Shown here: piece after piece, positions 42,807 to 52,036 of the stretch
Layout: each line of letters opens with the position of its first letter
How positions within the stretch are numbered: position 1 is the stretch's first letter
NCBI GenBank assembly: GCA_964585385.1
Contig: CAZPDP010000009.1
Span: 1 to 64,000 of the forward strand
DNA from: JAGXLC01 sp964585385
GTDB lineage: Bacteria > Bacteroidota > Bacteroidia > Bacteroidales > UBA12077
Direction: 5' to 3'
Length of the DNA: 64,000 nt
The notes under the pieces: generated by a model
What the model was told of the DNA's origin: nothing
Databases searched by the model: none
The model's input: the letters and a program-made list of their open reading frames with translations, nothing else
Translations under genes and position numbers: made by a program

Positions 42807-43928
42807 TCATTCCTGTGCATGAAAAACAAGAAGAGGCACATTGGTATGGAAAAGCAATTTCTTAGCCCTGCTCGGGTTGAATAATTTTTCAAAGATATTC
42901 CGCTTATGGGTCACCAATGAAATAATATCAATATGCTTCTCACCAATAAATTCCTGTATAGCATCCAGAAAGTCTTTATTCGATATCAAATCGCATTCAA
43001 AGGTCTGATTCTCATACTCTGATTGTATATACTCCTTAAAGCTGTCCATCTTCGCCTTGTCATATTCGTTAGTATCTGAAGTACTCAGATGTACACAATA
43101 CACTCTTATACTGAAAGGCTGCATGATATTCATGAGCTTTCTTATGGAAGTATAGTCTGATTCGTCAAAATCTGTGACATATAATATATTGATGTTTCCT
43201 ATTCCTTTAAATTCAGACTTTTCAGGTATTGCCAATACAGGTACTGTGGTCTTTTCAATTATCTTGTAAGCCACGCCACCGATCAAATCGCCGGGTTGTT
43301 CACCTTTTCCCCTGGTACCTAAAATAATGACATCCGGGTTATAATCCTCACTTTTATAGATTATCTCTTCATGGGTAATCCCCCGAACCAGGGCATAATC
43401 AATTGTCAGATTTTCAAAACCCTGTTCTTCCACATATTGCTTTATCTCATTATAAAACTTATCCATTTGTTCTTTTGCCCTCAATTCAATATCCCGAAGT
43501 ATTTCATCGAGATTCACCTGGTAATAATAGGTATCCGTCATGGGCATAGAATTCACGATAGGATTGTAATAAACATGAAGCAGTTTTATTTCTGCATTCA
43601 GCTTTTCCGCTAAACCTACGGCATAACGGCAGGCATTTTTTGAATACTCGGAAAAATCCACAGGGACCAGTATTCTCTGAACTTTCCTGGGCTCTGCTTG
43701 CTCCTCTTTATCTTCATGGCGATATTCTTCACTAACTTTTTCAATGATCCTGAGTGCTTTTTCCATGTCACTTTGCTTAACACGAACCTCAACACCCCCC
43801 CGCACAGTGGAATAGACCACATTTACATTTTTCAGGTAACATTCTATCCCTTCGGAAATAAGTTTTTCCTTCAGAATTTCAGCACGGGCATAATTGTGCA
43901 CTGCAATGGTAACTAATCGTTCATCCAT
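42807..43928 (-). CDS. Universal stress protein with N-terminal DUF2007 domain and two UspA domains
   Basis: A 373-residue cytoplasmic protein. The start at 43928 is set by a perfect AGGAGG site; an upstream frame extension would overlap the preceding gene. Residues 1-65 form a DUF2007 'signal-transducing' domain (VTIAVHNYARAEILKEKLIS). Two UspA domains follow: the first (about 85-235) has ILVPVDFSEYSKNACRYAV and the ATP-binding GTRGKGEQPGDLIGGVAYKI; the second (about 245-373) is more divergent, with NILYVTDFDESDY and ending VPLLVFHAQE. USPs support stress survival. The fusion with DUF2007 is unusual and suggests ligand sensing. It lies 16 bp downstream of the degenerate metallopeptidase-like gene, probably in one operon. 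Confidence 0.9.
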   Translation of the reverse strand: MDERLVTIAVHNYARAEILKEKLISEGIECYLKNVNVVYSTVRGGVEVRVKQSDMEKALRIIEKVSEEYRHEDKEEQAEPRKVQRILVPVDFSEYSKNACRYAVGLAEKLNAEIKLLHVYYNPIVNSMPMTDTYYYQVNLDEILRDIELRAKEQMDKFYNEIKQYVEEQGFENLTIDYALVRGITHEEIIYKSEDYNPDVIILGTRGKGEQPGDLIGGVAYKIIEKTTVPVLAIPEKSEFKGIGNINILYVTDFDESDYTSIRKLMNIMQPFSIRVYCVHLSTSDTNEYDKAKMDSFKEYIQSEYENQTFECDLISNKDFLDAIQEFIGEKHIDIISLVTHKRNIFEKLFNPSRAKKLLFHTNVPLLVFHAQE

Positions 43929-43933
43929 AATTT

Positions 43934-43939
43934 CCTCCT
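43934..43939 (-). promoter_or_regulatory. Ribosome binding site deciding the USP start
   Basis: AGGAGG on the minus strand, five bases before the ATG at 43928. Strong Shine-Dalgarno sites are rare in this AT-rich genome, which makes it a good guide to the start. Confidence 0.75.
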
Positions 43940-43944
43940 GTTTT

Positions 43945-44733
43945 TTATTCTGTCTCCTCTTGTTCAAAAACGCCAAACTTGTCCACTAATTTTTTAACTA
44001 ATGGTTTAATATTTTCAGGAACTTCCTTCAAGAGCTTATCAAAATCAGGCCTTGTATTTCTGTTGGTTACAAGGTTTCTGGAATCCTCGGGGGGCGCAGG
44101 ATCAGAACACTTCCCAATGTATGGAAGCAATTTCCAGTTCTCATCTGATTCGGTGAAATAGCCCAGGATTTCATAGGCTATAAGCAGTAGTTTGCCTCTG
44201 TTATACCGTTCCTGTTTCATCAGCTTTTTCACCTGGTTCTTCACCCATTCATTGGATATCTGGTATTTTACCATATCAATCTTACTGAAGGCAGTTCCAA
44301 GCAAGTTGCTTCGATAATTGGTAAAATTTTCATGATAATCCTTTACGTCAGGGTGTGGAGGTGCAACCTCCCATTTAGCACCAAGAAAATTAAGCATATA
44401 CAAGGCTGTCACATGATCAATGAGTTCGATAAACCAGTTGTTTATTCTTGGATCACAGTAAATTCGTGAAAATTCTTGTGAAAACTGGAAGGCAATTTGA
44501 TTATAGTAAACATTGGAGATGTTAAGGCCTATTTTGTAGTAATCCTTTCCCAGGGGCCAGTACAATGTAGGACCGGCTACCTTGTCATTTATAAGGGTTA
44601 TTGGTTTATATCCCAATGGAGGTCCGTCAGGAATCAAACGCTCAAATTCATTAATGATATCATTTAAAACAATAGAGGCTTTATTGTTTGCGTTTTCATC
44701 GGGCATTAATTGATAATGAACTGTCCATTTCAT
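43945..44733 (-). CDS. Degenerate zinc-metallopeptidase-like protein, function unknown
   Basis: A 262-residue cytoplasmic protein without signal peptide. The segment from about residue 78 (NQIAFQFSQEFSRIYCDPRI, then NNWFIELIDHVTALYM) looks like the catalytic helix region of an uncharacterised metallopeptidase-like family, where I recall a QFxHExCH-type motif followed by WFEExLCE. Here HExxH reads QEFSR (86-90) and the second acidic motif reads IELID, so the metal ligands appear lost. Further matches to that family are W121 and PPHPDVKDY (125-133). The family link is from memory and should be tested. It is the first gene of a probable operon with the universal stress protein. Confidence 0.7.
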   Translation of the reverse strand: MKWTVHYQLMPDENANNKASIVLNDIINEFERLIPDGPPLGYKPITLINDKVAGPTLYWPLGKDYYKIGLNISNVYYNQIAFQFSQEFSRIYCDPRINNWFIELIDHVTALYMLNFLGAKWEVAPPHPDVKDYHENFTNYRSNLLGTAFSKIDMVKYQISNEWVKNQVKKLMKQERYNRGKLLLIAYEILGYFTESDENWKLLPYIGKCSDPAPPEDSRNLVTNRNTRPDFDKLLKEVPENIKPLVKKLVDKFGVFEQEETE

Positions 44734-44952
44734 AAAGATATATTTTTAATGGTTTATTGCTTAGTCGCTTAGATTGGGGTCCTCAACTCAGGGAAATCCT
44801 GTTTAAGATAATAATATTTTGCCATATACGCAAATTTTGTGTTGCAAAAATCGGCTTGTAAGAGTGGAGGATTATTTATTATATTGCACTCATTTTATTG
44901 ACTTAAAATTTTATTTTTGTATCAAGATAATCAGTAAAAGATTCAATAGAAA

Positions 44953-46347
44953 ATGGAAAGAACCAATACACCAATCAAAGATTTAGTAAACAGCAAAGAT
45001 TTAGACAGAGAAGTAATAGCAAAAGGCTGGGTTAGAACCAAGCGGGGTAATAAAAACGTTAAATTCATTGCATTGAATGATGGAACCACAATCCATAGTA
45101 TACAGGTTGTTGCAGAAGCAAGTAAATTTGATGATAACCTGCTCAAAGATATTTCCACCGGGGCCAGCATTGGCGTGAAAGGAAAACTCGTTGAATCAAT
45201 GGGTAAGGGCCAGAACAATGAGATACAGGCAGAAGAGATTACCCTTTATGGAGTTGCTGATCCCAATAAATATCCTTTGCAGAAGAAAGGCCATTCAATG
45301 GAATTTCTGCGTGAAATAGCCCACCTCAGGTTCAGAACTAACACTTTTGGAGCTATAATGCGGTTGCGCCACGCCATGTCATTTGCCATTCACAAATATT
45401 TCAATGACAACAATTTCTACTATCTGCATACACCCATCATCACAGGATCCGATGCTGAAGGGGCAGGTGAAATGTTCCATGTCACTACGCTGGACATGAA
45501 AAATCCTCCAATAAACAACGATAAGAATATAGACTTCAGCCAGGACTTTTTCGGTAAGGAAACAAACCTGACCGTATCAGGGCAACTGGAAGCTGAACTC
45601 GGAGCATTGGCTTTGTCAAAGGTATATACTTTCGGACCTACTTTCCGGGCCGAAAATTCCAACACGCCCAGACACCTTGCAGAATTCTGGATGATTGAAC
45701 CGGAAATGGCTTTTTACGATATTGAAGATAATATGGATCTTGCAGAAGATTTCACCAAATACCTCATCAACTATGCCATTGAAAATTGTATTGACGACCT
45801 GGAATTTCTCAACAAAATGTATAATGAAGAACTTATTGACAGGCTTAAGAATGTGGTTAATAATACTTTTGAGAGAATAACCTATACAGAGGCTATCGAT
45901 ATACTTGAAAAAGCAGAACAAAATTGGGAATTTCCCGTAAAATGGGGTATTGACTTACAGTCGGAACATGAAAAATACCTGGTAGAAAAGCACTTTAAGA
46001 AACCGGTCATCGTCATAGACTATCCCAGGGACATCAAAGCTTTTTACATGAAGCAAAATGATGATAACAATACTGTTCGGGCGATGGATGTACTTTTCCC
46101 GGGTATAGGCGAAGTCATTGGTGGTTCACAGAGAGAAGAAGAATTCGACAAACTAAATAATCGGGTAAAAGAATTAAATATACCGAAAGAAGAACTGTGG
46201 TGGTATCTTGAAACAAGGAAATACGGAACCGTTCCTCATAGCGGGTTTGGTTTGGGTTTTGAAAGGTTGATGTTGTTTGTCAGTGGTATGGGAAACATCA
46301 GGGATGTAATTCCTTTCCCCAGAACGCCCAAAAATGCTGAATTTTAA
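44953..46347 (+). CDS. asnS: Asparaginyl-tRNA synthetase
   Basis: A 464-residue class II aminoacyl-tRNA synthetase that charges tRNA-Asn. The N-terminal OB fold (about 15-100) binds the anticodon (VIAKGWVRTKRGNKNVKFIA). Motif 2 lies in FGPTFRAENSNTPRHLAEFW and motif 3 in GFGLGFERLMLFVSGM. The residues IEPEMAF and the FPRTPKNAEF end are typical of AsnRS rather than AspRS. It leads a tight plus-strand run: rpoN starts 13 bp later. Confidence 0.97.
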   Translation: MERTNTPIKDLVNSKDLDREVIAKGWVRTKRGNKNVKFIALNDGTTIHSIQVVAEASKFDDNLLKDISTGASIGVKGKLVESMGKGQNNEIQAEEITLYGVADPNKYPLQKKGHSMEFLREIAHLRFRTNTFGAIMRLRHAMSFAIHKYFNDNNFYYLHTPIITGSDAEGAGEMFHVTTLDMKNPPINNDKNIDFSQDFFGKETNLTVSGQLEAELGALALSKVYTFGPTFRAENSNTPRHLAEFWMIEPEMAFYDIEDNMDLAEDFTKYLINYAIENCIDDLEFLNKMYNEELIDRLKNVVNNTFERITYTEAIDILEKAEQNWEFPVKWGIDLQSEHEKYLVEKHFKKPVIVIDYPRDIKAFYMKQNDDNNTVRAMDVLFPGIGEVIGGSQREEEFDKLNNRVKELNIPKEELWWYLETRKYGTVPHSGFGLGFERLMLFVSGMGNIRDVIPFPRTPKNAEF

Positions 46348-46360
46348 GCGGACGTGAAAA

Positions 46361-47815
46361 ATGCTAAAACAAAGTCTGGATCAAAAATTACTGCAAAAGC
46401 TTTCTCCCCAGCAAATTCAAATGATTAAACTGCTGGAAATACCCACTTTGCAGCTTGAACAGCGGATTAAACATGAACTTGAAGAAAATCCTGTTCTCGA
46501 AGAAGGTGAAAAAGAGGATGATCTGGAAAATTCATACGAAGAACAACAAGAAGAACAGCAGAACAATAATGATGACGAGTTCTCCTTTGAAGACTACATG
46601 GAAGATGAAGACATTCCCAACTACAAATTATACACCAGCAATACTTCCAAAGATGAAAAGAGGGAAGAAATCCCTTTCTCCATAGGTACCACCTTTCATG
46701 AACACCTGGAAAACCAGATCGGGCTAAAGAATTTGAACGACCGACAGTATATGCTCGCTCAATACATCATTGGAAACATTGATGAAGATGGTTACCTCAG
46801 AAGAAAGCTGGAATCTATTGTAAACGACCTGGCTTTCACTCAAAACATAAAAACAACTGAAGAAGAACTGGAGAATATCCTGAGAATCATTCAGGACCTG
46901 GAACCCGTGGGTGTCGGAGCCCGATCACTCAGAGAATGTCTGCTGCTGCAGATTAAAACGAAAGATCAGAACGACCCGGCCGTACAGACAGCCCGCAAAA
47001 TATTGGATCAACATTTCATTGAATTCACCAAAAAACATTACGACAAAATAAAGAACCGGTTAAAAATAACCACCGACCAGTTGCAGGATGCCTTTAACGA
47101 AATTCTTAAGCTCAACCCCAAACCCGGAGGTTCACATGCCAATTCACAAAATCAGTCGATTGAAACCATTGTTCCGGACTTTATCCTGGAAAATAATGAT
47201 GGGAAACTGGAATTGAGCCTAAACAGCAAAAATGTCCCGGAGCTTCATATAAACAAGGACTACAGTCAGATGCTACAAGAATACCAGCGGAATAAAAAAA
47301 ACCAGACAAAAGAGCAAAAAGAGGCTGTCAGCTTTGTTAAGCAAAAACTGGATTCCGCAAAGTGGTTTATTGATGCCATCAAACAAAGGCAAAACACACT
47401 CCTTCTTACAATGAATGCCATCATTGAATACCAGTACGATTTCTTTTACACCGGCGATGAATCAAAGCTTAAACCGATGATTCTGAAAGACATCGCAGAC
47501 AAAACCGGGCTCGATATATCCACTATTTCGAGGGTAGCCAACAGCAAATATATACAGACGCCTTTCGGTATTTATTCCCTGAAATATTTCTTCTCTGAAG
47601 GCATGCAAAAAGACGATGGTGAAGAAGTCTCAACAAGGCAAATCAAATCAATACTAAAAGAATGTATTGATCATGAGGATAAGAAAAAACCTCTTACAGA
47701 CGAAAAGCTATCACAAATATTAAAGGACAAGGGGTATAATATTGCAAGAAGAACTGTGGCAAAATACAGGGAACAACTTAACATACCTGTAGCCCGATTA
47801 CGTAAAGAAATCTAA
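46361..47815 (+). CDS. rpoN: RNA polymerase sigma-54 factor
   Basis: A 484-residue sigma factor for -24/-12 promoters, which requires an enhancer-binding ATPase. Region I (residues 1-50) is Gln/Leu-rich (LLQKLSPQQIQMIKLLEIPT). An acidic linker follows (about 50-95), then the core-binding domain and the DNA-binding domain, ending with the RpoN box ARRTVAKYRE. Length is normal. It is sandwiched between asnS and a PAP2-like membrane protein, 13 and 16 bp away, so all three are likely cotranscribed. Bacterial enhancer-binding proteins are not in this window. Confidence 0.96.
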   Translation: MLKQSLDQKLLQKLSPQQIQMIKLLEIPTLQLEQRIKHELEENPVLEEGEKEDDLENSYEEQQEEQQNNNDDEFSFEDYMEDEDIPNYKLYTSNTSKDEKREEIPFSIGTTFHEHLENQIGLKNLNDRQYMLAQYIIGNIDEDGYLRRKLESIVNDLAFTQNIKTTEEELENILRIIQDLEPVGVGARSLRECLLLQIKTKDQNDPAVQTARKILDQHFIEFTKKHYDKIKNRLKITTDQLQDAFNEILKLNPKPGGSHANSQNQSIETIVPDFILENNDGKLELSLNSKNVPELHINKDYSQMLQEYQRNKKNQTKEQKEAVSFVKQKLDSAKWFIDAIKQRQNTLLLTMNAIIEYQYDFFYTGDESKLKPMILKDIADKTGLDISTISRVANSKYIQTPFGIYSLKYFFSEGMQKDDGEEVSTRQIKSILKECIDHEDKKKPLTDEKLSQILKDKGYNIARRTVAKYREQLNIPVARLRKEI

Positions 47816-47831
47816 TAAATACCAGGTTCGC

Positions 47832-48443
47832 ATGCATAAAAACATAGCCAAACTTATCACAGGAATTTTTAACCCCCTTCTAATGCCTACCCTTGGAATA
47901 CTGATTCTCTTCAGCTCAAATTCCTATTATTCGATTCTTTCCTACGACGTACAAAAAGTCATATTCGTAACCATCATTATCAGTACCTGCCTGCTTCCTT
48001 TATCCTTTCTTCCACTCTTCTACTATCAGAATATAATTAAAGACATAAGCATGAGGACAAAAAGGGAGCGAATCATTCCTTTCTTCGTCATATTTGTAAT
48101 TTACCTGCTTACCTACTTTCTTTTGAATAATATGGGCGTACCTCCGGTAATTAACAACATGATTCTTGGAGGAGCCATCACCATTTTACTTTTGGCCTTA
48201 TTAACCACGAGATGGAAAGTCAGTGCACATATGGCAGGTATTGGAGGGCTCATAAGTGCTCTTATCATATTTAACCTTAAGCTGCATGCCAGTCTTTTAA
48301 TTTATATTCTGATAGCAGTTTTCATAGCCGGCCTTGTCGGTACATCCAGAATCATTCTCAAAGCTCACTCTCCCGGAGAAATATACTCCGGTTTTGGCCT
48401 GGGCTTAGCTACTATGTTCCTGGTTTTTTTGATATTAAACTAG
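47832..48443 (+). CDS. PAP2-like integral membrane protein with degenerate active site
   Basis: A 203-residue protein with six predicted helices. Layout and C-terminal motifs resemble PAP2 phosphatases. The second motif PSGH is replaced by SAHMAG, and the third reads SRIILKAHSPGEIYSG, keeping SR and His but with Glu for the usual Asp. The first motif is represented by TKRERIIPFF. It may be an inactive or specialised lipid-phosphatase relative. It is the last gene of the asnS-rpoN run and converges with the glycosyltransferase gene only 10 bp away. Confidence 0.75.
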   Translation: MHKNIAKLITGIFNPLLMPTLGILILFSSNSYYSILSYDVQKVIFVTIIISTCLLPLSFLPLFYYQNIIKDISMRTKRERIIPFFVIFVIYLLTYFLLNNMGVPPVINNMILGGAITILLLALLTTRWKVSAHMAGIGGLISALIIFNLKLHASLLIYILIAVFIAGLVGTSRIILKAHSPGEIYSGFGLGLATMFLVFLILN

Positions 48444-48453
48444 AAACAACCCT

Positions 48454-49551
48454 TTATGCCTTTATCTTTTTTACGACTGATTCAAGCATATCATCTAAGA
48501 CACTCTGCTGGGGGTAAACAGGAGGAGAATAATTTTCAGCAATCTTTAAGTCATTCCCTAAATTCACATCACCCTGGTGAACTGAGTAATAATATCCCTT
48601 TGAGTAAAGATAACGGGCAAGATATTCCTGTTCGGTTTGTCCCGGTGTAGGAATTAACAAGGCTTTTTTACCAAGGGAAACCAATTCCATCAGTGTGGAA
48701 TAGCCCGACCGGCATACCACTATTTCCGAGACAGATAAAAGACTTCCTAATTCTCTTGAATTTAGCAAATTGTAATAGGTTGTATTTTGGGTATCTGATT
48801 TTTTCTCGTGTGCTTTTATTCCCCGAACAAAAGTTACATTCATCTCAATTTTGTCAACCTGGCTTTCAAGAATCTCTTCCAGCATGCTCCTCTGGGGTTC
48901 CGGACCAGATAGCAATATTAGCAATTCTTTATTCTGTTTTTCTCTGCTGCTTCTACTTTCATTTTTCTGAAACCGCGCAAGAGTTCCAGTATAATAAACA
49001 TGCTTCAGGTTTCCGGGCTTGTCAGAAAGTTCACCGGAAAGATTCAGAGAATCTTTGAAATCGGGAACCCAGCATTCATCAAACCTTTGTATGATTTTAT
49101 GCTGTAGAAAGTTAAAGAAGTTTTCGAAAACCTTTACTTTAAAAGGAAACTTAACATTTAGCTGGTGAGTAAGAAATACAGTGTATACATTTTTACTCCA
49201 AAGTCCAAAACGCTGATCGGACAAAACCAGGTAAAACTTTTCCCGGCTTAGTAGTTTTTTTAGTTTCTGGTGTTCAAGGAATGAATAGTATAAAAGGCCG
49301 GGTATCTGAAACAAAATACTCATTACCTGGCTGTTCTTTCTTGAATAACGGATAGTATAAGAAGGAATGTTGATAGTTCGTAATTCAGGAAACTCATCTT
49401 TTAAAAAATTCCCAGAGGAACCAGAAATACCAAGTACCACATCACAGTCTAAGTTTACCAGCTTTTGAACAATTGGAACTACACGGGTAGCATGACCAAG
49501 CCCCCAATCGAGGGGACAAACCAAAATTTTGGGTTGTTTTGGACCAGACAA
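48454..49551 (-). CDS. MurG-like GT-B glycosyltransferase
   Basis: A 365-residue protein. The N-terminal glycine-rich loop VCPLDWGLGHATRVVPIV marks a GT-B transferase of the MurG/UDP-glycosyltransferase type, and the C-terminal half has the donor-site motif EIVVCRSGYSTLMELVSLGK followed by PTPGQTEQEYLARYL. Acceptor unknown. No ATG is suitably placed: the frame opens directly after the upstream stop, and the first possible initiators are ATT at 49554 and TTG at 49551, so TTG is the inferred start. It is coupled to the radical SAM gene 10 bp upstream. Confidence 0.85.
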   Translation of the reverse strand: MSGPKQPKILVCPLDWGLGHATRVVPIVQKLVNLDCDVVLGISGSSGNFLKDEFPELRTINIPSYTIRYSRKNSQVMSILFQIPGLLYYSFLEHQKLKKLLSREKFYLVLSDQRFGLWSKNVYTVFLTHQLNVKFPFKVKVFENFFNFLQHKIIQRFDECWVPDFKDSLNLSGELSDKPGNLKHVYYTGTLARFQKNESRSSREKQNKELLILLSGPEPQRSMLEEILESQVDKIEMNVTFVRGIKAHEKKSDTQNTTYYNLLNSRELGSLLSVSEIVVCRSGYSTLMELVSLGKKALLIPTPGQTEQEYLARYLYSKGYYYSVHQGDVNLGNDLKIAENYSPPVYPQQSVLDDMLESVVKKIKA

Positions 49552-49561
49552 AATGGGCTAA

Positions 49562-50335
49562 TTAAGAACTTATCTGTGTTGGTATACCTATTTGTTCAAC
49601 TTTCTCTGCAATTGTTTCAAGTTCTTCCTGCTTTAGTCTCTGAATATTTTCCGCAGGCGTATCTCTGGCAATCGTGTATATCATTACCAGGGCCGGATGA
49701 ATTTCCTTCAGGGTTTCAAGCCAGGCATTGATTTCTTTTTCGGTAGTATTGTCAAACTTCACACCTCCGTACTCACCCCGGATAAACATGGTTTGAATAA
49801 TCAACTGGCCGTTGAATTTCTTAAGATATTCAATGGTTCTTTTTAGATCAAATCCACTATGAGGCTGATTTAACAGTTGTACAGTATCCTCAAAAACAGA
49901 ATCCAGCTTAAGAATATTTTGATCTACTCTTTTTAAAGCGTTGAATATTTTTCTCTTGTGTATCAATGAAGCATTTGAAAGCACAGCAATCTGTGCATCA
50001 GGAAAATATCTATTTCGTATACCAATGGTATCCTGAATAATCAGATCGAACTTCGGGTGAAGGGTAGGTTCTCCATTTCCTGCAAAAGTGATAGCATCAA
50101 GAGATTCGTTATTCATTTTCATCTGTTCCAGTTTGAGTCGCAAATTTTCTCTTACTTCTTCCCTTGGATGGAAAGTGCTGTCACTTTCTGAATCCGTCCA
50201 TCCACATTCACAGTATATACAATTGAAGGAGCAGATCTTTTTATCATTGGGTAGAAGATTGATTCCAAGTGATGCACCAAGTCTTCTGCTATGCACGGGA
50301 CCGAAAATTATCTTATCAAATAAAAACGTTGCCAT
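49562..50335 (-). CDS. Radical SAM protein
   Basis: A 257-residue iron-sulphur enzyme. The cluster motif CxxxCxxC is Cys35, Cys39, Cys42 (CSFNCIYC), preceded by FGPVHSRRLGASLGINLLPN, characteristic of a small family of stand-alone radical SAM proteins. Other core features are TFAGNGEPTLHPKF (the GGEPT-like motif) and QTMFIRGEYGG. The reaction is unknown. It lies in a minus-strand run with the amidohydrolase upstream (46 bp) and the glycosyltransferase downstream (10 bp). Confidence 0.88.
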   Translation of the reverse strand: MATFLFDKIIFGPVHSRRLGASLGINLLPNDKKICSFNCIYCECGWTDSESDSTFHPREEVRENLRLKLEQMKMNNESLDAITFAGNGEPTLHPKFDLIIQDTIGIRNRYFPDAQIAVLSNASLIHKRKIFNALKRVDQNILKLDSVFEDTVQLLNQPHSGFDLKRTIEYLKKFNGQLIIQTMFIRGEYGGVKFDNTTEKEINAWLETLKEIHPALVMIYTIARDTPAENIQRLKQEELETIAEKVEQIGIPTQISS

Positions 50336-50381
50336 ATAGAATAACCGATTATCATATTATATGAATGGGTAAATTTAATAA

Positions 50382-51572
50382 TTAAATAATTGTTTTCAGG
50401 GTAGCGCTCTCAGGTAATGTCCAATTTTTAAAATCCACGTTTGACACCAGGTTTACCCCGGGCTTTTTCCCTATTTCAAAAGATCCGGCAATTCGATCTA
50501 TTCCCAGCGCTTTCGCTCCGTTCAGAGTTCCCCAAATAAATAAATTATCCATAGTTATTCGGGAAAAATTTTTTTGAATCGTTTTCATTTCATTCAGCAA
50601 GGATAAACCATTATTAGAAGCTAAACTATCGGTTCCCAGGGCAATATTCTGATGTTTATCAATAAATGCATTCAAATCGGGTAGTTGATTTTCTATATAA
50701 AGATTTGAGTTGGGGCAAAACACCCAATACAAGTCGCGAAAATAATCAGCTGCTATTACAATATCGTCAGGTTGTGTATAAATATTGTGAACCAGTAATA
50801 TTTTGCTATTCCCGGAAAACATTCTGAAGTTATCTTTTGCCTTCGTGGTTGCTTCTTTTTGGAAAATCGTTTTATGGAATTCCAGATTTTTTAAACGATA
50901 GTAAAATTTCAACTTTCCCTTAATCCGCTGTTCTGTAAGCTGACCAGACTCCTGATTATGAATAGAATACACACACCTTTCAGATGCAGAATTTATAAAC
51001 TTTGACTCCATAAGGGAAGGGTGAACAGAATAAAAAGCGTGAGGGGTTAGATTTCCGTTAAGCTTGTATTTATTGACCAATTTGTTGTGTATTTGCAGGG
51101 CCTTTTTAAGGTTTTTTTTTGCTTTTTTGCGGGTGGGCCCGAAGACTTCAACAAAGGTATGATAGTAAATCTTACTGTCCTGTTTTAGCTGAAAAGAAAT
51201 GTCTGTGTTTGATATATCTCCACAGGCCACTATGCCGTTTCTTTGCATTTCTTCATCCGCCATTTTTATGGCTTCGGTTTGTTTTGCGATCTTTAACTCC
51301 TTTTTTGCCTTTCGAATGGATTTAATAAAGGAGAATAATCCCAAACCAGGTTCAACAGAATCTTTCAGAGCTGATAATTCAATATGGTTGTGACAATTTA
51401 TAAAACCCGGTACCAACACACCATTAAAAAATTCAACTTTACGAAATTCTTTAAAATCAGGCCCCGGATCGATAACATTCATAATCTCTCCGTCATCTGA
51501 TATCTCAATTATACCATTTTTTACGGGTGGAGAAACAACAGGAAAAACATAATTAGCAGCTAATCTACGCAT
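50382..51572 (-). CDS. Amidohydrolase-superfamily metal-dependent deaminase/hydrolase
   Basis: A 396-residue cytoplasmic TIM-barrel enzyme. The first metal motif HxH is His61/His63 in INCHNHIEL, later ligands are probably in YSIHNQESGQL and LLVHNIYTQ, and the catalytic Asp is in IALGTDSLASNNGLSLLNEM. The pattern is that of the chlorohydrolase/cytosine-deaminase branch (including MTA/SAH and aminodeoxyfutalosine deaminases). The substrate cannot be assigned. The start is 12 bp after the DUF4296 gene, implying a shared transcript. Confidence 0.85.
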   Translation of the reverse strand: MRRLAANYVFPVVSPPVKNGIIEISDDGEIMNVIDPGPDFKEFRKVEFFNGVLVPGFINCHNHIELSALKDSVEPGLGLFSFIKSIRKAKKELKIAKQTEAIKMADEEMQRNGIVACGDISNTDISFQLKQDSKIYYHTFVEVFGPTRKKAKKNLKKALQIHNKLVNKYKLNGNLTPHAFYSVHPSLMESKFINSASERCVYSIHNQESGQLTEQRIKGKLKFYYRLKNLEFHKTIFQKEATTKAKDNFRMFSGNSKILLVHNIYTQPDDIVIAADYFRDLYWVFCPNSNLYIENQLPDLNAFIDKHQNIALGTDSLASNNGLSLLNEMKTIQKNFSRITMDNLFIWGTLNGAKALGIDRIAGSFEIGKKPGVNLVSNVDFKNWTLPESATLKTII

Positions 51573-51584
51573 TGCATCATAAAA

Positions 51585-52025
51585 TTATCGCCTTTGCAGC
51601 AGATCCTCTTTTTTCTTCTCTTTTTCTTCCTTCTTTGCTCCTTCTTTTCCTTGTTCTCCAGCCTCTTCTTGTCTTGCTTCCTTAATTTCTTCGTGGGCCT
51701 GTGTTTCCATCCTGTTTAAACGGGCAATTACCTGTTGGTAGATTCTCTCAAACTTCTTCAGGTCTCTTGAATAGTAGACTACAGAAGAGTCAAACTGAGT
51801 CTTGGTATAGCCATGCTGTCTTAATAGAGCTTTGTAATAATCTATGGTATCACTTTTAATAATATCCTCGCGTATTTCACCCTTGGATATCATTCCGTCC
51901 ATTAAATGCATGTCTACTAAAATCGGGATAAAATCATCTTTAGGAATAACAGCTTTCTTTGACTTCTTTTTACAGCCAAAAACCAGTAAAGTCAATATCA
52001 AAAGGGCAGCTAATTTCAGTTTCAT
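51585..52025 (-). CDS. DUF4296 lipoprotein
   Basis: A 146-residue lipoprotein with lipobox VFGC (Cys18). The DUF4296 core (about 30-110) includes IPILVDMHLMDGMISKGEIR and the HGYTKTQFDSSVVYYSRDLK pattern. The C-terminal 40 residues are almost purely Glu/Lys/Ala/Gln and probably disordered or helical. The family is restricted to Bacteroidota and has no known function. It is separated from porP upstream by a clear terminator, so it probably starts the DUF4296-amidohydrolase-radical SAM-glycosyltransferase operon. Confidence 0.88.
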   Translation of the reverse strand: MKLKLAALLILTLLVFGCKKKSKKAVIPKDDFIPILVDMHLMDGMISKGEIREDIIKSDTIDYYKALLRQHGYTKTQFDSSVVYYSRDLKKFERIYQQVIARLNRMETQAHEEIKEARQEEAGEQGKEGAKKEEKEKKKEDLLQRR

Positions 52026-52036
52026 CTGCTGGTCAG

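Noticed and set aside
43929..43976. A longer N-terminus for the universal stress protein starting at 43976
   Set aside because: It would overlap the upstream gene by 32 bases and ignore a perfect AGGAGG site in front of the ATG at 43928.
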